64,000 nucleotides of DNA from Pseudomonadota bacterium (GCA_023404675.1 JAEYAW010000029.1:166239-230238); one strand, 5' to 3'; positions 25,015 to 33,484 are shown, counted from the stretch's first letter. Numbers and translations are program-made. Notes: generated by a model from the sequence alone, not told the origin.

Positions 25015-25210
25015 GAACAGATCCCACAGGGCCACCCGCACGTCGCGAGAGCCAATCCGGGCTTCTATAGCGCGAGGCTTTGAGGCGAACAAACGGCGCG
25101 ACCAGAAAATCCCGCTCACGTCCTGTTGTTCCGGAGATCGAGCGGGACAGATGCGCGGTCCATCGAGATGAGCGCTGTGGTCTGATCGGGCCAGCAGAGT
25201 GCGCGCAGGC

Positions 25211-25846
25211 TCAGTGCGAGGACAATCCCGGCGCTCCAGCCTCGGGCTGGATTTCCGCCGCCATCATCCCCTTGGAGCCGGGTCCGAAACGGACCATCAC
25301 GAACTGCCCCGGGCGCAATTCGGTCATTCCAAAGCGACGCAGCGTTTCCATATGCACGAAGATGTCGGGCGATCCCTCGCCGCAGGTCAGGAAGCCGAAG
25401 CCGCGCAGCCGGTTGAACCACTTGACCTGCGCGCGCACGAGCCCGCTGGTCGGCGTCACTGTGACGTGGGTGCGCGGCGGAAGCATCTGTGCGGGATGAA
25501 TCGCCGTCGATTCGTCCATGGAGACGACGCGGAAGGCCTGGAAGCCACGCGCCCGGCGAACACACTCGCAGACAACCCGCGCGCCTTCATAGGCCGTCTG
25601 GAATCCGTCGCGCCGAAGCACGGTCACATGCAGGAGAATGTCCGGCCACCCGTTATCGGGAACGACGAAGCCGTATCCCTTCGATGCGTCGAACCACTTG
25701 ATGACACCGCGGATCTCGACAAGATTGACATCGAGATCAAGCCCCGTGAAACGCTCGGTCTCCGGTGTCTCGGTAGAGACGCGTCCTCCCGTCGAACCAC
25801 CGGATGGCATCCCAAATCCCTTGGACTCAAATCCGTCCGACCCCAT
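25211..25846 (-). CDS. Cold-shock domain protein with two tandem CSDs
   Basis: A 211-residue cytoplasmic nucleic-acid-binding protein with two cold-shock domains: residues about 46-110 (GVIKWFDASKGYGFVVPD, ILLHVTVL) and about 138-200 (AQVKWFNRLRGFGFLTCG, IFVHMETL). Both RNP1-like motifs (KGYGFV, RGFGFL) and RNP2-like motifs (ILLHV, IFVHM) are intact. About 45 disordered residues precede the first domain. Classical CspA has one domain of 70 residues; the tandem form is characteristic of alphaproteobacteria. Start is the ATG at 25846. Confidence 0.9.
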   Translation of the reverse strand: MGSDGFESKGFGMPSGGSTGGRVSTETPETERFTGLDLDVNLVEIRGVIKWFDASKGYGFVVPDNGWPDILLHVTVLRRDGFQTAYEGARVVCECVRRARGFQAFRVVSMDESTAIHPAQMLPPRTHVTVTPTSGLVRAQVKWFNRLRGFGFLTCGEGSPDIFVHMETLRRFGMTELRPGQFVMVRFGPGSKGMMAAEIQPEAGAPGLSSH

Positions 25847-26052
25847 GGCCAAAATCCCACCGACGCCCCGACCGTCGTCTCATCTTGAAGACAGCGACCG
25901 TACCAACAATCACCAACCGCCGTCGTTCAAACTACGAATCAGCCGTCCGAATCTCTCAATCGGAGGATAACATTACGGACTCACACGCAAAGCCCTAAAA
26001 CTTGCCGTTAACATTCTATGAACAGCTTGCATCCCGTTCGAATCAGATTTTG

Positions 26053-26814
26053 TCAGTTGCCGACGAAGGGACTGAACACCTCGCCGATATCGGCGTGAAT
26101 GACGAGATCGGCGACATCGTCCTGCTCGGTCGGCTCGTTGTTGATGATGACGAGCCTCGCGCCGTGCTCCTTCGCCATCATCGGAAAACCTGCCGCGGGC
26201 CACACCACCAGCGACGATCCGATCGCCAGAAACAGATCACACTGTTTCGACAGTTCGGCGGCCTGCCGCATGGCATCTGCTGGCATCGACTGTCCGAACG
26301 ACACCGTGGCCGTCTTCACAGGCCCGCCACAGACCGGACAATCCGGCGCATGTCCTGTCGCTTCGATCTGGAGCCTCACCCATTCGAGGGTATAGACGAG
26401 TTCGCAGACGACACACCGGGCGTATGTTGTATTGCCATGCAGTTCGACCACGTGATTGGGGCCGAACCCGGACACCTGATGCAGGTTGTCGATATTCTGC
26501 GTGATGATGGCCGGTATCTTTCCGGCCTTATGGAGGGCCGCGAGGGCACGATGTCCCCTGCCCGGCCTGGCGCGGGCAAATGTCTCCTCCATGGCAAAGC
26601 GACGTCGCCAGGCTTCATCGCGCATCTCCTGGCTCGCAACGAAAGCCTCGAAGGGGATCGGCCGATTGCGCGTCCACAGGCCGCCGGGCGAGCGGAAATC
26701 GGGGATGCCGCTTTCCGTCGAAATACCGGCCCCGGTGAACGGAACGATATAGTCCGATTCCGCGATCAAGGCGCCGAGGCGCTCGGCGCCTTCTCCAACA
26801 TCACGTGTGATCAT
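26053..26814 (-). CDS. NAD-dependent protein deacylase (SIR2 family)
   Basis: A 253-residue sirtuin. NAD-binding GAGIS is at 28-32, GIPDFRS follows, TQNIDNLH is at 105-112 and the catalytic histidine is H126 in VVELHGN. Four zinc-binding cysteines are at 134, 137, 159 and 162 (CVVC, CPVC). GSSLVVWPA and INNEPTEQDD complete the Rossmann part. It removes acyl groups from lysines using NAD. The residues that mark desuccinylases (Y and R in the cofactor loop) are not evident (the loop reads GGLWTRNRP), so deacetylation is more likely. Confidence 0.9.
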   Translation of the reverse strand: MITRDVGEGAERLGALIAESDYIVPFTGAGISTESGIPDFRSPGGLWTRNRPIPFEAFVASQEMRDEAWRRRFAMEETFARARPGRGHRALAALHKAGKIPAIITQNIDNLHQVSGFGPNHVVELHGNTTYARCVVCELVYTLEWVRLQIEATGHAPDCPVCGGPVKTATVSFGQSMPADAMRQAAELSKQCDLFLAIGSSLVVWPAAGFPMMAKEHGARLVIINNEPTEQDDVADLVIHADIGEVFSPFVGN

Positions 26815-26941
26815 CGCAGGACTCTCGGGATCAGGCCGACCATTCGCTTATGCGGCACTCCCGAGCGTCCGACAACGACATACTGGCAAGACGCATTCCC
26901 TCACCTGCAACCGACGGGGCCGAAGGCGGCGGGCCGGGCCG

Positions 26942-27175
26942 CTACATGCCGGTATATCCCCGCCGATCAGGGCGATTTCGCGCCTCCAGCTCCCGCAGGT
27001 AACTGATCCCGCAGAACGTCAGCCGATCCATATCGCTCTCCCCGGCCGACACAAGCATGTCAAGATAACCCGTCACCTGCTCCCGCGCACGGGCAATCGC
27101 GTCGGTGGTAAGCGTACGCATCAGTACATACGCACGCAGAACACGGTCGATGACCGCTGCTGGTGCCTTGTCCAT
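26942..27175 (-). CDS. Small hypothetical protein
   Basis: 77 residues, probably helical, rich in charged residues (DAIARAREQVTGYLDMLV, LRELEARNRPDRRG). The ATG at 27175 is preceded by GAAAGGA at a proper distance. It is the next minus-strand gene upstream of the sirtuin, 127 bases away. I recognise no family, and no membrane segment or signal is seen. Confidence 0.6.
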   Translation of the reverse strand: MDKAPAAVIDRVLRAYVLMRTLTTDAIARAREQVTGYLDMLVSAGESDMDRLTFCGISYLRELEARNRPDRRGYTGM

Positions 27176-27312
27176 CTCAGGTTCCTTTCGTCGCCATTGA
27201 AGCCAGCTTCTAGGGCGGCAACGCCACGCTTGCGCACAAGTTCCTGAGGAACCAAACGGAACATCCTATTGAATCCGGACGTTCAGCACCTATTGATCTT
27301 TGGGAGAAGCGT

Positions 27313-27546
27313 TTGCGCCTTGCGAGCGCTGATATGGAACTGGAAATGACGGATTACGATCAGCAACATGGACCATCCGATGTCGTGGAATCGGCGACCG
27401 ATGCGGCGACCTCACCGGAAACGCTTCGCGACGAACTCGATCGGCGCGTCAATTCCTTTCGCCTTCAGCAGCGCCTCCTTCAGGAGGAGCGCGAACATCA
27501 CTATGAGAAAACCGTCGCGCGCATCCGCCGTGAGTTGCGACGCTGA
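27313..27546 (+). CDS. Small hypothetical coiled-coil protein
   Basis: 77 residues from a TTG at 27313 with GGAG 6 bases upstream; ATG codons at 27334 and 27346 are alternatives. The C-terminal half is a charged helix (LRDELDRRVNSFRLQQRLLQ, then EREHHYEKTVARIRRELRR) likely to form a coiled coil. The N-terminal part is acidic. No family recognised. Confidence 0.5.
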   Translation: MRLASADMELEMTDYDQQHGPSDVVESATDAATSPETLRDELDRRVNSFRLQQRLLQEEREHHYEKTVARIRRELRR

Positions 27547-27657
27547 TGTTCTCCCCGCCCCGGCGCCTCGCCATTGGCGCGAGCGGCATTCGCGAGTGTC
27601 GCAAAACAGGTGTAAGCAACCTGCGCCGTCTCAACCTTCCATCAACCGGGGATCGCA

Positions 27658-28107
27658 ATGCGATATCTTCACACCATGCTCCGCGTCAAAAATCTCGATG
27701 TGGCGCTCAAGTTCTACCGTGACGCCCTCGGCCTCGAAGAGGTCAATCGAATCGACAACGACAAGGGACGCTTCACGCTGCTCTTTCTTGCCGCCCCCGA
27801 GGATAAGGAGCTGGTCGCCACGTCAAGCGGACGCGGCGCGCCGCTGGTCGAGCTGACCTACAACTGGGACGAGGAGAGCTATGGCGAGGATCGCTTTTTC
27901 GGCCACCTCGCCTATGAGGTCGACGACATCTACGAGACCTGCCGTAAGCTGATGGAGCGCGGGATCACTATCAACCGCCCGCCCCGCGACGGACAGATGG
28001 CGTTCGTCCGCTCGCCGGACCTGCACTCGATCGAGTTTCTGCAGAAGGGCGACGCCAGACCGCCGCAGGAACCGTGGGCCTCGATGCCGAATATCGGGCA
28101 CTGGTAA
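27658..28107 (+). CDS. gloA: Lactoylglutathione lyase (glyoxalase I)
   Basis: A 149-residue VOC protein of the glyoxalase I type, which isomerises the methylglyoxal-glutathione hemithioacetal to S-lactoylglutathione in the cytoplasm. The four expected metal ligands are present: H5 (YLHTMLRV), a glutamate in LVELTYNW, a histidine in FFGHLAYEVDD and the closing glutamate in SIEFLQKG. Length and order match bacterial GloA with a short C-terminal tail. A strong hairpin follows the stop. Confidence 0.9.
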   Translation: MRYLHTMLRVKNLDVALKFYRDALGLEEVNRIDNDKGRFTLLFLAAPEDKELVATSSGRGAPLVELTYNWDEESYGEDRFFGHLAYEVDDIYETCRKLMERGITINRPPRDGQMAFVRSPDLHSIEFLQKGDARPPQEPWASMPNIGHW

Positions 28108-28115
28108 ACAAATTC

Positions 28116-28141
28116 CCCGGCCTCCGCTGCGGAAGGCCGGG
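28116..28141 (+). terminator. Rho-independent-like terminator hairpin after gloA
   Basis: Stem CCCGGCCT/AGGCCGGG with additional inner pairs CCG/CGG, 8 bases after the gloA stop. No T-run follows, as is common in this G+C-rich group. Confidence 0.6.
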
Positions 28142-28267
28142 TCCGCCCCACCCGGAGCCGCATCCATCCGACGAACCGAAACAAATTCTCAACACATTTT
28201 ACAGAAACAAGGCCAGCCTTCCTTCATTCGTCCTCAGTCCTGGAATTTCTCAGCCTTGGAATTTTAA

Positions 28268-28618
28268 ATGCTCAAGCCGATGACTGCGGTCGCGGCGGCG
28301 CTCTTTTCTATTGCCGCGCTTCCGACCAGCTCCCATGCCCAGTCGATCCATGACGGACAATGGCTCGTCACGATCCTGACCCAGACCGGAAGTTGCGAGG
28401 CGACGCTAAGCTTCCCCGTCACCGTATCCGATGGCCGCATCTCCGCAACCGGGGCCGATGATGTGACCGGCAAGGTAAGTTCGGCCGGACTGATCAAGGT
28501 GTCGCTGCGGGGCGCCTACGCCAATGGTCAGCTTTCCGGCAATACAGGCACGGGGAAGTGGAACGGCGCGGCGGCGGGCATTCCGTGCTCGGGCCGATGG
28601 GAGGCCAAACGCCTCTGA
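28268..28618 (+). CDS. Small exported hypothetical protein
   Basis: 116 residues. A clear Sec signal peptide (MLKPMTAVAAALFSIAALPT, cut after SSHA) leads a mature part of about 92 residues with alternating short strands (WLVTILTQTGSCEATLSFPV, then GRISATGADDVTG) and two cysteines that could form a disulfide (SCEA, IPCSG). Predicted periplasmic beta-protein. Family not recognised. Confidence 0.65.
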   Translation: MLKPMTAVAAALFSIAALPTSSHAQSIHDGQWLVTILTQTGSCEATLSFPVTVSDGRISATGADDVTGKVSSAGLIKVSLRGAYANGQLSGNTGTGKWNGAAAGIPCSGRWEAKRL

Positions 28619-28826
28619 GGATTTCGCGATGTCCCCGCCTTCTTCCACAATGAAGGAATGAGGAATGGACAGGACGCTTGCCCGCACCAAAAAACGCCAC
28701 TATAGCTGGCGCGTTGCAATGGCCGGGCGGCCGACCTCGCTCGTATTTGCCTGGCCAGGAGCCGGTTACACCGGCACCGTGCAATTGAAGACGCGCTCGC
28801 GCCATCAGGCGGCGCGTACGGTCTTC

Positions 28827-28901
28827 GCTCCCTTCGTCTATCGGTTAGGACGCCACCCTTTCACGGTGGAGAGAGCGGTTCGATTCCGCTAGGGAGCGCC
28901 A
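28827..28901 (+). tRNA. tRNA-Glu (anticodon TTC)
   Basis: 75 bases with CCA. The acceptor GCTCCCT pairs with AGGGAGC, the anticodon stem CCACC/GGTGG has loop CTTTCAC, and the T-arm is AGCGG-TTCGATT-CCGCT. It marks the left border of an A+T-richer, gene-poor stretch; tRNA 3' ends are common integration targets. Confidence 0.95.
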
Positions 28902-28954
28902 TTGACCATTTTTCAAAGAAAAATACAAACAATATCAATAACATAGAATTGAGC

Positions 28955-28976
28955 GTTGGACGTTTGTTGGACGTTT
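28955..28976. repeat. Perfect tandem 11-bp direct repeat downstream of tRNA-Glu
   Basis: GTTGGACGTTT occurs twice without a gap, at 28955-28965 and 28966-28976, 54 bases after the tRNA-Glu CCA in an A+T-rich run. Short direct repeats beside a tRNA 3' end resemble integrase arm-binding sites, but no integrase gene is visible here. Confidence 0.6.
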
Positions 28977-28991
28977 TGAAGCGCCCGATTT

Positions 28992-29189
28992 GTGCCCCTG
29001 CCCGCCAGCGCCTCTACCCCTAGCGGCTTGCTCCAGGGCGGATATCACGAACTGGAGCGCCGCCTGCGCTGCCGACAATGTTCCGAAGATCGCGGCTACG
29101 CCTACAAGCGATCGAAGCTGATCGCGCTGCGGCAGACGCCGATCTCCGCGACCAATGGCCCGAGCTACCCGCATAAGGGAGAGAGATGA
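28992..29189 (+). other. Possible remnant of a small zinc-ribbon-like gene
   Basis: An open frame of 65 codons whose second half reads ELERRLRCRQCSEDRGYAYK followed by RSKLIALRQ. One CxxC pair with basic surroundings is reminiscent of small zinc-ribbon proteins, but there is no second CxxC, the first 20 residues look random and no ribosome-binding site precedes it. Treated as a doubtful or decayed gene; the rest of 28902-29214 holds nothing else I recognise. Confidence 0.25.
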
Positions 29190-29214
29190 TGTGCAGCCTT
29201 GCTCGTAAATTCTG

Positions 29215-30198
29215 CTATACCGCACGCGATAGAGGCGCCAAGACTACCGAGGTGTCAGTCTGCCCCTGCACATCCTGCCGCTGAACCTCATCGACGACAG
29301 TCTTTAGCAGTTCGGGCTGACCAAAAATTCTCAGATCTTCAATTACTTCGCGAGCCGGATACTCGCGCCGCTCTTCCAGCATACGACAAATCTCTCTATC
29401 AACAGGTCGAGGGAGCGTTCGCTCTGGCGGTACATGTGCGTCAGCCATAATGAATGCCTGAACAATCCTCCACCCCTCATAAAATGCTTGCATAAAGTCA
29501 GCATCGTGATGAAGGGGGCAAATCACCAGACCACGCTGATCATCAAGCCTTACTTTATCGCTCTTACCCTGCCGAGTTGGGGTAATCCCGATTCTCAGTC
29601 CAGCGGCCGTTTCAAGCTGATTTGGATTGATTTTCACCGTAGTACCGACCCACTGCTGCGTTTCGGTAGATCCAACAAAAAGGTCCGCTTTCCATAGCCC
29701 GCGAATAGAGTACGGCAATGCGAGCCGGGTCGTCGGCCGCCGAAAGGCAGCAGCTATGATATTTAAGCGCGGCAAAAGCTTTGGAGGCTGACCAACATTT
29801 CCGGCTAGCGTGCGAGAATCGTCGGTCAAGATATTCTTCGCGGTATCTATAAGTTGAACCGCGCCGGTTTTCTCGATCCCGAATAAAATAGACCGAGGTG
29901 CGGCGCGTTTGATCTTGCAAATCTTCAATGCGTCGGAAATTCGCTCCAAGACACGAGCATCCCCACTGTTCATCGCCTCGTGCACTGCGTACTCAAAGCA
30001 TATACCGACGTCGCCGTCACCGGGTCGATACAGCCGCGGCACCATCTTAAGCTTGACTTGGTCCAATCCGCCCGCTTCAGCAACCACGTCAGCCTTGAGC
30101 GCATTGAGAACGCCGCTCAAAATGGGCCGCACTATAGAAGTCAGCGCCAGCACCTCGTCAGCGACAGGGTTTAACTGCTCCTCTTTCCGAATTTCCAT
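29215..30198 (-). CDS. Orphan protein, possible PD-(D/E)XK-type nuclease, in a low-G+C island
   Basis: 327 residues from the ATG at 30198, which follows a G9 run. I do not recognise the family. The arrangement GICFEYAVHEAM (helix with a conserved-looking Glu), then WKADLFVGSTETQQWVGTTVKIN (Asp on one strand, TxK on the next), is compatible with a PD-(D/E)XK restriction-endonuclease core, with Thr replacing the usual acidic residue before Lys. The C-terminus is a charged helical region. No methyltransferase or partner gene is adjacent. Base composition is visibly lower in G+C than neighbours, suggesting acquisition. The frame stays open upstream to 30603, so starts at 30279 or 30330 are possible. 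Nuclease assignment is weak inference. Confidence 0.6.
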   Translation of the reverse strand: MEIRKEEQLNPVADEVLALTSIVRPILSGVLNALKADVVAEAGGLDQVKLKMVPRLYRPGDGDVGICFEYAVHEAMNSGDARVLERISDALKICKIKRAAPRSILFGIEKTGAVQLIDTAKNILTDDSRTLAGNVGQPPKLLPRLNIIAAAFRRPTTRLALPYSIRGLWKADLFVGSTETQQWVGTTVKINPNQLETAAGLRIGITPTRQGKSDKVRLDDQRGLVICPLHHDADFMQAFYEGWRIVQAFIMADAHVPPERTLPRPVDREICRMLEERREYPAREVIEDLRIFGQPELLKTVVDEVQRQDVQGQTDTSVVLAPLSRAV

Positions 30199-30208
30199 GC
30201 CCCCCCCC
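30199..30208 (-). promoter_or_regulatory. G9 homopolymer directly before the island gene start
   Basis: On the minus strand nine G residues (plus-strand C at 30200-30208) and one C precede the ATG at 30198. It may serve as an over-strong Shine-Dalgarno sequence or, if translation starts further upstream, lie inside the coding frame as a slippage-prone tract. Confidence 0.5.
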
Positions 30209-30816
30209 CAGATGTTTGCCTTGAAGCCACAAGCATAGTGTACAACCTCTGCGAGAACAATCCCGCGGAACAGCCTCATGATCCGGTCGCCCTGCTCGGA
30301 ATCAATCGCGCGACCACGATTGTCGCGCATGACGCGGCTATGAGATAACGATTGCCCGTCTGGCCGCGGCCACGACGAGAGCCGTGGCGACGTGACCGCT
30401 TCGCCCAAACATGCCAGAAAACGCCGGCGCTTGTCGGGACCGTCTGCCTCAACCCCATGTTCAGAGACGCGACCCCGCCCACACCGAAGAGGTGACGTCG
30501 CGGAGCGACCGGTCTCTGGCAGGCCGCACATGTTGAAAACGGCGTGCCGACATCGAACCGGCATCATGATGCACGTCCGTCCAAACAGATCAGACATGCA
30601 CACGTCAGTTCGTTATATCTTGTCGCGGCAATAAGCGGTGTCCAGCCCGCAGGGCCTCGGCGGCAGACAAGCGCCCGCCGGCTCCACGCCTGCCGAAACA
30701 GACGTATGGTTCTTCAATCTCGGGACTATTCAGCGAACTGTTTCGCGGAGAATGTCAGACGGCTGGCTGGATCAGAGGATCGCCGATAACAGCCAAGCCG
30801 CTCCAACGGTAATAAA
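30209..30816. other. Gene-poor stretch of the island
   Basis: About 600 bases between the G9 tract and the SANT-like gene. Open frames on both strands are short or run through unlikely composition. A 60-codon plus-strand frame ending near 30820 has no recognisable motif. No tRNA fragment or exact att copy of the tRNA-Glu end was seen by eye. Confidence 0.35.
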
Positions 30817-31002
30817 TTAACGACGCGTATCCAGCGAAACGCCAAGTCCGGAAGCCCGAACGCGCGTCGCGGCCGGAGTGCGCTTCAAGGTCTTCGCGAT
30901 CTTCGCAACGGGAAGCTTCTGCTTCGCCATCGACTTCAGGGTCCGAATGTCTTCCTTCGTCCACGCACGCCGAACGATCTTCTTCTTTGCTGCTTTAGCC
31001 AA
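30817..31002 (-). CDS. Small SANT/Myb-like basic protein
   Basis: 61 residues, strongly basic, from a TTG at 31002 preceded by AAGGAG at 8-9 bases. AWTKEDIRTLKSMAKQKLPV then AKIAKTLKRTPAATRVRA looks like a SANT/Myb-type three-helix domain (W-x-x-E-D, then a helix-turn-helix ending in RTPAATRVRA). Short proteins of this type are widespread in Bradyrhizobium relatives and probably bind DNA. Function unknown. Confidence 0.7.
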   Translation of the reverse strand: MAKAAKKKIVRRAWTKEDIRTLKSMAKQKLPVAKIAKTLKRTPAATRVRASGLGVSLDTRR

Positions 31003-31363
31003 AACGATATCTCCTTAGTTCAAAAAGGCTCTTAGCATATTACTCGCTGTTCTCAATACATGAACGCGACAAATTGAACGTTGTTTGATGTCAAACAGCA
31101 CTTTGCGAGACGAATAAGTTCGACTCTCGCATTCGAATATATCAGGCGCATATTTTCGAAGCATATATCTAACATGCGATCATCTCTTGAGCATATGACC
31201 CTGAAATAAGACCACGTTCGCGACCTGATCATATTCGTTAGAAAACGCTGACCAAAAGACACCGCGCGCAACCCTGAATTTTCGAAACCCTGGGATGCAT
31301 TGGCTTCCTGAATAACAAGCCCTCTGTTACCGTATGATGTGGTTCCATCGGCTGGAGGTTGAG
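31003..31363. other. A+T-rich intergenic stretch at the island's right side
   Basis: About 360 bases with notably low G+C (runs such as GAATATATCAGGCGCATATTTT). A minus-strand frame of 72 codons at 31053-31271 has an unlikely composition and no ribosome-binding site. The last 20 bases supply GGAGG for the HdeD-like gene. Confidence 0.4.
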
Positions 31364-31939
31364 ATGACGTTGCCCGGAGACTTCGACAAATTCGCTAGCA
31401 AGGTGCAGGAGACGGTAGCCAAATCCTGGAAGATGTTTCTGATCGAAGGAATCCTGCTGGTTATTCTCGGACTGGCGGCGATCATTGTTCCGCCGCTGGC
31501 GAGCGTCGCGGTGACCATCTTTCTCGGATGGATGTTCCTGATCAGCGGCATCGCGGGACTGGCCTTCAGCTTCTGGGCTCGCGAAATGCCAGGATTCTGG
31601 TGGTCGCTGCTGTCGGCAGTCATCGCATTGGCGGCGGGCGTGCTGTTGCTGTGGCGCCCGCTCGAAGGAACGTTGACTCTTACGATTGTGGTCGGCGCCT
31701 ATTTTCTCGCGGAAGGTGTTTCGACCATCATGTACTCGCTGGAACACCGGCGCGAGCTGACGGATCGCTGGGGCTGGCTGTTGGCCGCCGGCATCATGGA
31801 TATTCTGATCGCGGCGATCATCATCGTCGGGCTGCCGGGATCAGCGACCTGGGCGCTTGGCCTTCTGGTCGGAATCAATCTCGTGTTCGGCGGTGCCTCG
31901 CTGATCGGACTCGCGATGGCCGCGCGCAACGCGAGCTAG
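31364..31939 (+). CDS. HdeD family membrane protein
   Basis: 191 residues from the ATG at 31364, with GGAGG 8 bases upstream. Six hydrophobic segments are visible, among them FLIEGILLVILGLAAIIVP, FLGWMFLISGIAGLAFSFW, SLLSAVIALAAGVLLLW and ALGLLVGINLVFGGASLIG. Two DUF308 repeats make up HdeD, named for acid resistance in E. coli, though the mechanism is unknown. Inner-membrane location is expected. Confidence 0.87.
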   Translation: MTLPGDFDKFASKVQETVAKSWKMFLIEGILLVILGLAAIIVPPLASVAVTIFLGWMFLISGIAGLAFSFWAREMPGFWWSLLSAVIALAAGVLLLWRPLEGTLTLTIVVGAYFLAEGVSTIMYSLEHRRELTDRWGWLLAAGIMDILIAAIIIVGLPGSATWALGLLVGINLVFGGASLIGLAMAARNAS

Positions 31940-31943
31940 CGAC

Positions 31944-31968
31944 GGCAGGCGCATCAACATGCGCTGCC
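31944..31968. terminator. Hairpin between the convergent HdeD-like and small exported genes
   Basis: GGCAG(G)CGCAT, loop CAAC, ATGCG-CTGCC: ten pairs with one bulged G, between two convergent genes. Could terminate both. Confidence 0.5.
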
Positions 31969-32010
31969 AGGAGCCCTGCACCGACTTTACAAAAACATCT
32001 GCCTCGGCTC

Positions 32011-32277
32011 TCAGCAGCCGCGGCAGATGCTCTTGATCCGCCGGTCGAGTTCGATGTCTTCCGGACTGCGTTGGAACGGATCGTTGTCGTTGCCCTGAAC
32101 ATCCGAACGGCGCGGCTGGCGATGTCCTACGGGCGCGCTGCCGAGCATGTTCTGTCCTGGCTGGACCAGCGGCTGCTGACCGCTCGGAGGCGGCGGCGCA
32201 TTCGAACCGGACCCGCTTTGAGCCAGCGCCCCGGTTGCGAAGATGGCTGCCAAAACGACAAGGACGGATCTACGCAT
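32011..32277 (-). CDS. Small exported hypothetical protein
   Basis: 88 residues from the ATG at 32277, which has GGAGG 8 bases upstream (an ATG at 32289 overlaps that site and is less likely). A Sec signal (MRRSVLVVLAAIFATGALAQ) is followed by a Pro/Gln/Asn-rich disordered part and a C-terminal segment DIELDRRIKSICRGC with two cysteines. Family not recognised, although similar short proteins occur in related genomes. Confidence 0.65.
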   Translation of the reverse strand: MRRSVLVVLAAIFATGALAQSGSGSNAPPPPSGQQPLVQPGQNMLGSAPVGHRQPRRSDVQGNDNDPFQRSPEDIELDRRIKSICRGC

Positions 32278-32393
32278 GGTGTCCTCCACCGATTCTCACG
32301 AAGGCCTTGTTGAATAATAAGGCCATGATGCTCATTGTTCCATCGGGCCGCCGGCAGGAAAACACGCATGCCTGATCCCGCCGGACGGCATCG

Positions 32394-33482
32394 TCATCCG
32401 GGCGGATAGATGTGGATATCGCCGCAGTAGTCGCGGATTCGATATCGCACCGCGTCGGCGTCTTCCACTGCGCGCTCCCACATCTGGCGGCTGATCGGCG
32501 TCTTGCCGTACCCGCCCGGGATGTCGAGCACGTAATCCGGCTGACACAATCCCGAGACGTGTCCGCGCAAGGTCGCGACAAGCTGCTGCCCCTTCTCGAT
32601 CGAGGTCCGCAGATGAGCCGTGCCGGGCGCAAGATCTCCGTGGTGGAGATAATAGGGCTTGATCCGGCATTCCACGAACGCGCGCATCAATGCCTCAAGT
32701 GTCGCGGGGTCGTCATTGACTCCGCTCAAAAGAACCGACTGGCTCACCATCGGAATACCGGCATCGATGACACGCGCACACGCGATTTTAGCGTCGCCCG
32801 TCAACTCGCGGGGATGATTGGCGTGCAGCGCCACCCAGACCGCGCTGTCCTGCGTCCGCAGGGCTGCAACCATCTCGTCGGTGACACGGGCCGGATCCGC
32901 CACCGGAATACGCGTGTGCAGGCGCACCACCTTCACATGGGGGATCGCATCGAGATCGGCCATCACCCCCGCGAGCCGGCGCGGCGACAGCATCAAGGGA
33001 TCGCCGCCGGTGAGGATGACCTCCCAGATTTGGGGCGTCCGCCGGATATAATCGAGCGCACGAGCATAGGCGTCCGGCGACAGGCCGGTCTCCTTGCCCG
33101 GCCCCACCATTTCCCGGCGAAAGCAGAAGCGGCAATAAACGGCGCAGACATGCACCAGCTTCAGCAGGACGCGGTCGGGATATCGATGGACGATGCCTGG
33201 CACCGGACTGTGGACATGGTCGCCGATGGGATCGTCGCGCTCCTGGCTGAGCGTGTCGAGCTCCGAAGCATCCGGGACGTACTGACGCGCGATCGGATCG
33301 TCCGGATCCGACCGATCGATCAGGGACATCACGTGCGGTGTAAGCGCGACCGCGTAACGTTCGGCGACACGCTCAAGCTCGGGCCGCGCCGATGCCGGCA
33401 CCAGCCCCGTCGTCACAAGATGCTCGATGGTGCGCACCGTTTCCGCGGACGACGGCGACGACGCGGACAAAGGCCTGTTCAT
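32394..33482 (-). CDS. epmB: EF-P beta-lysylation protein EpmB (lysine 2,3-aminomutase-like)
   Basis: 362 residues. A radical-SAM protein with the lysine-2,3-aminomutase cluster motif CAVYCRFC (Cys 113, 117, 120) and PLP-binding end segment DIPGGYGK. At this length it lacks the extra domains of fermentative KamA. EpmB converts (S)-alpha-lysine to (R)-beta-lysine for attachment to elongation factor P. It follows epmA by 2 bases, and efp lies divergently next to epmA, so the function is well supported by context. Start MNRPLS at 33482. Confidence 0.9.
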   Translation of the reverse strand: MNRPLSASSPSSAETVRTIEHLVTTGLVPASARPELERVAERYAVALTPHVMSLIDRSDPDDPIARQYVPDASELDTLSQERDDPIGDHVHSPVPGIVHRYPDRVLLKLVHVCAVYCRFCFRREMVGPGKETGLSPDAYARALDYIRRTPQIWEVILTGGDPLMLSPRRLAGVMADLDAIPHVKVVRLHTRIPVADPARVTDEMVAALRTQDSAVWVALHANHPRELTGDAKIACARVIDAGIPMVSQSVLLSGVNDDPATLEALMRAFVECRIKPYYLHHGDLAPGTAHLRTSIEKGQQLVATLRGHVSGLCQPDYVLDIPGGYGKTPISRQMWERAVEDADAVRYRIRDYCGDIHIYPPG

Positions 33483-33484
33483 TC

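Noticed and set aside
28935..29225. 96-codon minus-strand frame next to tRNA-Glu
   Set aside because: No ribosome-binding site and random-looking residues; considered as a possible integrase remnant but no integrase motif (R...H-x-x-R...Y) is present.
31053..31271. 72-codon minus-strand frame in the A+T-rich stretch
   Set aside because: No ribosome-binding site, unlikely composition and no motif.
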